Below, piece after piece: positions 60,101 through 64,000 of a stretch of DNA of 64,000 bases (position 1 is the first letter of the stretch; every line of letters starts with the position of its first letter). The notes under the pieces are model-generated. The model saw only the letters and a list, made by a program, of their open reading frames with translations, did not search any database and had not been told where the DNA came from. The DNA is from Geranomyces variabilis. Its lineage: Eukaryota > Chytridiomycota > Chytridiomycetes > Spizellomycetales > Powellomycetaceae. Location of the stretch: contig JADGJP010000012.1 of the NCBI GenBank assembly GCA_027603065.1, positions 531,028 to 595,027 of the forward strand, in the 5' to 3' direction. Both the position numbers and the translations under genes were made by a program.

Positions 60101-62845
60101 ACTAGCTCGCGGGGTTGGATGTAGCGGCAAGCATTGGATTACTCACTTTCCCACACCCCTTTCTTCTTCTTACTTCGCAGCGACATAAGGTCGCGCTGAA
60201 GCTTTTCCATGTCAGCACCATCTTGTAAAAAGGTGCTGCTCAAACCCTTCTCGTTGAAAATGGGTCGAAGGTGATTATCAAGGTACTTGCGCGCATGGAG
60301 CATTTTGACAGTTTCTAACGCTACAATCGGAGCGCCAAGATGTCAGAGTACCGTCTGATTAGCACGCATGAACGAGCAGGAGCAAGCTGTACAATGCATT
60401 TAATATCAAAGCTTCCGCTTGACGTACCTGCTGCGCGGAGGGCTAAGGTCTTGCTTCTCATGGCGGGCCCAGTCACGAACCGCAAATTGATGGGAAGGAG
60501 GTTTGGTAGCGTCACACTTGCCTATCTCGCAAGCAGTCGTCAACCGCTAGTGGGACTACAAATGGCACACAGAGGCAGCTCTTCTTCCGAGCATCAGCTA
60601 TTTCTTACCGTGTAGGTCCTCTCGTTTCCTACCATACCAGTATCGCATGCATACTCGGGTCTGCCGCGCGTGTACACATCTACCTCCAGTAAGCTGCAAA
60701 AGTGGTTCAGGATTCCAACGGCAGAGGTAAGAGAAACTCGCGCATTGGTGGCTTCTACTGTGTAGGTGTATGGGGCAGCACGGGCGACGTCCAAGTCATC
60801 ATCGGTAAACTCAGTGATAGTCTCAGTGGTTGGAATCACGTTCTCTTGCTTCAAAATCTGCTCGCGTGCTTCGGTTTCTCGCTGTTGAAGGAGCCGCAAG
60901 TGAGAAGAGTGTTCCCAGTTGTCATCTTCGAGCAAGACGATGAAGCGGCTGTTTATGGCGCGTGCACGACCACGGCACTAGGTGAAAGCGAGTGTGAGGA
61001 GGACCTCGCAAGCCTAATGTTTGACTCCCAGGCCGCAAAAAGACTGCGCGCAGAGTACCTGAATGAAGTTGACCAAGTTCATGGATTCTTTGCCCATATC
61101 AAATCGAACGACCAATTTGCACATCGGCACATCAATCCCTTCTTCAGCGACCTGCCTTGCAGGAAAGAAGAAGTCCGTAAACGCCTTTCTCCGTTGTCAC
61201 TGCCTTTCTGAACGTGGTAACCAGACCTTCGTTGCAACAATTAAATTCAGATTGTGAGTCCTGAATTCCCTCAGGATCCTCGACTGTTCGGTGAAGCGCG
61301 AGGTCGTTTCGAATTCCTTGCTTTTGCTTTCGCCTCGAAGAGCGCCTACGCGAAGATACGTATTTGTTTGCGGGCACTGCTGCAACAGATTAGCGAGCCG
61401 CTCGGCCGTTTCCCTGCGTTGCACGAACACGATTGCGGAGAATGTTGGGTCGTTGCGATATTCCTCCAGTATTGCGATGAGCTTGAGAACTTTTTCGGAA
61501 ATTTCATTTGGCTGGGGCACTTCGCCCGGACGAAGTCCCTGCAGCTCCTGCATCAACCTTTTGCGTTCCCGGTCCCACGTGGCGTGCTGCTCAGAAACAT
61601 TCCACGCGATGGGGTTCAGGACGCTGCGATCGGACTTTATCTGTATGTTGTCGAGCCCCGAGATGATGGTACGCGCACATGCCCAGGTTCCGAGCTCTCG
61701 CATAATGTATCTGCCGTCGTCGATCGCTTTTTGAAGATGGTCATCGGATATGCGAGCGGCGTGCTCTTCCAACTTGTCGAGGAGGGGCGATGTGAGGTCG
61801 GCGTCCCGATTACCATTGTATTTCACTCTTTCCGGCTTGGCGCGAGCAGCAAAGCGTTTCGATTCCTCCTCACTGAGGACGATGGTAATTGCTTTACAAT
61901 TCAGAGTTTTCTCCAGGTTTCTGTTCAGAAAACCGTCATCGTTAGTCTCGGCGAAAGGCGCAAAGCCGACGCCCTTGCTATATGACATGTACTCAATTGC
62001 TACAAGGGCTTCATTGTTCGAGGCCACCGGCGATGCAGTGAGTCCCAAAATTTTGGGCCTGTGGCGTTTGTCGGTAAGCTTGTAGTGCTCGTTCATCAGT
62101 AGAGCGTAAGGATGGTCGCCGAGCGCATGATGCGCTTCGTCAAACACAATCAAACAAATCTGGAAAAAGAGAAAATGTTAGCACAGCGTTTCGGCAATTG
62201 AGTGAACGCAGAAAATGCCGTACCTGTTCCATTGTGAGAAAAGCGTGTTGCAGAGCCTGCTTGATGACTTCGGCGGTTGCGCAAACAACTCCGTTTTCGC
62301 GAATGCGTTTCTCCCATGCGCTTTTGCTGTCTTCGCTCTGCATTGTGCGACCGCACAGAGGGGCAACATTTTCTTCGATATGGTGCATAAGGTAGTCTTT
62401 CTGCTGCCAGACTAGGGGAACCGTGGGAACCAGAAACAGCGCAATACGTTTCTGCCGGACGAAAATTCTAAGCAAAAGTAGGACTTCCTCTCGCACGAAA
62501 AAGTACTCTTACCCCAGCTCCGTTCTTTCGGCGCTCTTCCTCGATCGCAAGCATGTGCTTGATTAACAGCGCGGCGGGAAGCGTTTTGCCCGTGCCCGTG
62601 TCCATGACCACAATGACATTCCCCTCTTTGGCTCGCTTGAAGATGTCCAGTTGATAATTGCGAGAAATCTCGCGAGGGCCCTTGTCTGCCTCGGCGTTAG
62701 GCTCATATCTGCCGCTGTCTTTCAGTTCGCGGGCGGTAGGGCGCATGCGCCGGATGCGGCTGGTGGCGGATCCCGGCAATTTGCCAAAATCGTCGACGGG
62801 CTTCAACCCGGAGGTTATGATAGGAAAGCCGTCCGATGTAGGCAT
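57193..62845 (-). CDS. Dicer (ribonuclease III with helicase domain)
   Basis: Fourteen exons join in frame to 1553 residues: 62845-62513, 62451-62224, 62159-61227, 61151-61059, 60977-60609, 60521-60428, 60320-60147, 60059-59359, 59283-59224, 59156-58780, 58715-58261, 58192-57856, 57776-57609, 57532-57193. The order is that of Dicer: helicase motif I MDTGTGKT (residue 81), DEAH box (194), TASP, and motif VI FIQCRGRARA; a Dicer-dimer (DUF283) segment; a platform/PAZ-like region ending FLIPQFCKPYPVGQ; RNase IIIa with ERLETLGDAF (about 1058) and DVFESIVGACLDDN; RNase IIIb with QRLEFLGDAI (about 1266) and DVFEAIIGAVFVDN; and a divergent C-terminal dsRBD-like domain. Both RNase III sites keep their acidic residues, so the enzyme should cut long double-stranded RNA into small RNAs. 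Like animal Dicers it has DEAH/DECH-type helicase residues. A CACGTG site lies 107 bases upstream. Confidence 0.94.
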
Positions 62846-63843
62846 TCCCGCTAGTTAAGTTTGCGCTGCACTACTGGTGTGGGTGCTCGGAGAATGGGGA
62901 AGGATGTCTCGGCCTGGCGAGCGTTGAGAAGGTTCTGACAGCGACTATTATCACGTGACACAGCCGCTCTCCCGTTGAGAGCCGCACCCCAAATCACCGG
63001 CGCTATGCTAAGATCGTAATGGCAGACGGCCGTCTCCCTTCCCATTGCACGCCCGATGATCAATCATGCCGCCGCGCTCAGCAAACGAGAGAGTGATCTA
63101 AACAACTCGCGCCGCAGAATCGGCATGAAAAGCACCTGCTTGCTATGTCCTTGCCTTGCCTCCGTGGCCGCGCACTGCGTGAGGCAAAAAGGGGACGTAA
63201 GACGCGGTAAAGCATAGAAGCTCAGTTTCCCCATAACCTCTTTTGTTGCGGATGGCCGCTGCGAAGATATATGGCCCTGAGGCAGTACGGCGTTTAGCAG
63301 ACCGCCAGGAAATACACAGCATACACGACACAGCATCCTTGTAGCCTCCTCGCCCAACTCAACAGTGTATCAATGTGGCAGGTAACAGGTTTAAGCAATT
63401 TGTGAAATTCAGGACACTTGAAGTTTGATGGGCAGTGGACAGACACTGGGAAAATACTGTAAATAGAAGCAAGGAAACTGAACAGTGGATGTTCCTCAAG
63501 TGTAATGTATGTATCCTTGCGCCTTTTCTTAGTTTCCTTGAAACCTTTACAAAAGTTACATCATGTGGTGTAATGTATGCCTGTTTGTACATGTAGGAAA
63601 ATAGAAACAAAAGTAAAGGTAACAAAAGATATATGTTGAAACCAATGATGAAAAAAAAGCTATGATTGGGAGCGGAAACTGAGTTGTTCTATTACTTCTC
63701 TAGGCAAGCTGCTATACTATTCATACAAAAAGATATCAAATCTTTGCTTCATAAATGTAACACACTTTAGCTATTGAGAGAAGTGTTTTTGAGAGGTACT
63801 GTAATGCGTTGAAGAGTGCGAAAGGTGTTGAGGATTAAGGGGA
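62846..63843. other. Dicer promoter, then AT-rich non-coding sequence
   Basis: The first 200 bases hold an ATCACGTGAC element at 62950-62959. From about 63370 the base composition drops to AT-rich sequence with A and T runs and short GTAATGTATG-like repeats, unlike the GC-rich genes beside it. No gene is supported. Confidence 0.5.
62950..62959. promoter_or_regulatory. CACGTG site in the Dicer promoter
   Basis: ATCACGTGAC about 105 bases before the Dicer start codon. Confidence 0.4.
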
Positions 63844-63872
63844 GCGGAAGCCACGCCCCGCGTGGCGACCGC
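63844..63872. repeat. GC-rich hairpin 1
   Basis: GCCACGC (63850-63856) and GCGTGGC (63860-63866) form a perfect 7-bp stem around CCC; after a 2-base mismatch the stem extends by four more G-C pairs (63844-63847 with 63869-63872). Confidence 0.8.
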
Positions 63873-63923
63873 AGGATGGCTAGATTTAGGTTCACTACTC
63901 AGCCACCATCTCCGACCCTCCGA

Positions 63924-63941
63924 GGCGGCCAAAAGGCCGCC
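63924..63941. repeat. GC-rich hairpin 2
   Basis: GGCGGCC and GGCCGCC form a perfect 7-bp stem around AAAA, 51 bases after hairpin 1. The same last 160 bases of the window show a sharp return to high GC. Confidence 0.8.
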
Positions 63942-64000
63942 GCCCGAACCAACTCCTTTCTAATACAACGCACATCCTCTACATACGAACTACGGGCTGG

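Overview
This window reads as nuclear DNA of a zoosporic (chytrid-like) fungus. The genes are eukaryotic: most are split by short GT-AG introns of roughly 40 to 200 bases, start codons are not preceded by ribosome binding sites, and there are no operons. The gene set fits a fungus (F1-ATPase beta, SmD1, Nop4/RBM28, Dicer, a Dcr2-like phosphatase, arrestin-like, DUF4112 and DUF4436 proteins). A lebercilin-like gene, a family tied to cilia and flagella, points to a lineage that still makes flagellated spores. The clade is an inference; no rRNA or other barcode is present.

Layout. 1-6.1 kb: a partial Ser/Pro-rich gene and a nine-exon coiled-coil gene, both on minus. 7.6-12 kb: a homeobox gene and a phosphotransferase-like gene on plus. 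12.7-16 kb: the rRNA-processing factor Nop4/RBM28 on minus. 16-19.6 kb: a gene-poor stretch with diverged repeats and a decayed tRNA-like unit. 19.6-27.4 kb: F-box/LRR gene, DUF4112 gene, secreted phosphatase and a D-serine dehydratase-type enzyme. 28.6-35.2 kb: two C2H2-type regulators facing each other tail to tail. 35.2-42.5 kb: long non-coding sequence with a 136-base inverted repeat, a DUF4436 membrane protein, weakly supported genes, an aminotransferase-V relic and tRNA-Glu(CTC). 42.5-48 kb: arrestin-like and lebercilin-like genes. 48.7-51.8 kb: ATP2 and SMD1, divergent. 52-56.8 kb: a TKL kinase with a C1 domain, divergent from a CAP-Gly protein. 57.2-62.8 kb: a complete 14-exon Dicer. 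The last 1.1 kb turns AT-rich and then carries two GC-rich hairpins.

The genes do not form one pathway. Themes are transcription control (homeobox, two zinc-finger proteins), RNA work (Nop4, SmD1, Dicer) and microtubule or flagellar functions (lebercilin-like, CAP-Gly). A CACGTG element, usually as TCACGTG, recurs upstream of several of them. I did not find a clear new multi-gene system. The best leads are the inverted repeat, the hairpins at the right edge, the tRNA-like repeat unit, the shared CACGTG element and a retained-intron option inside Dicer. Exon boundaries were read by eye from splice signals and frame continuity; no searches were run.
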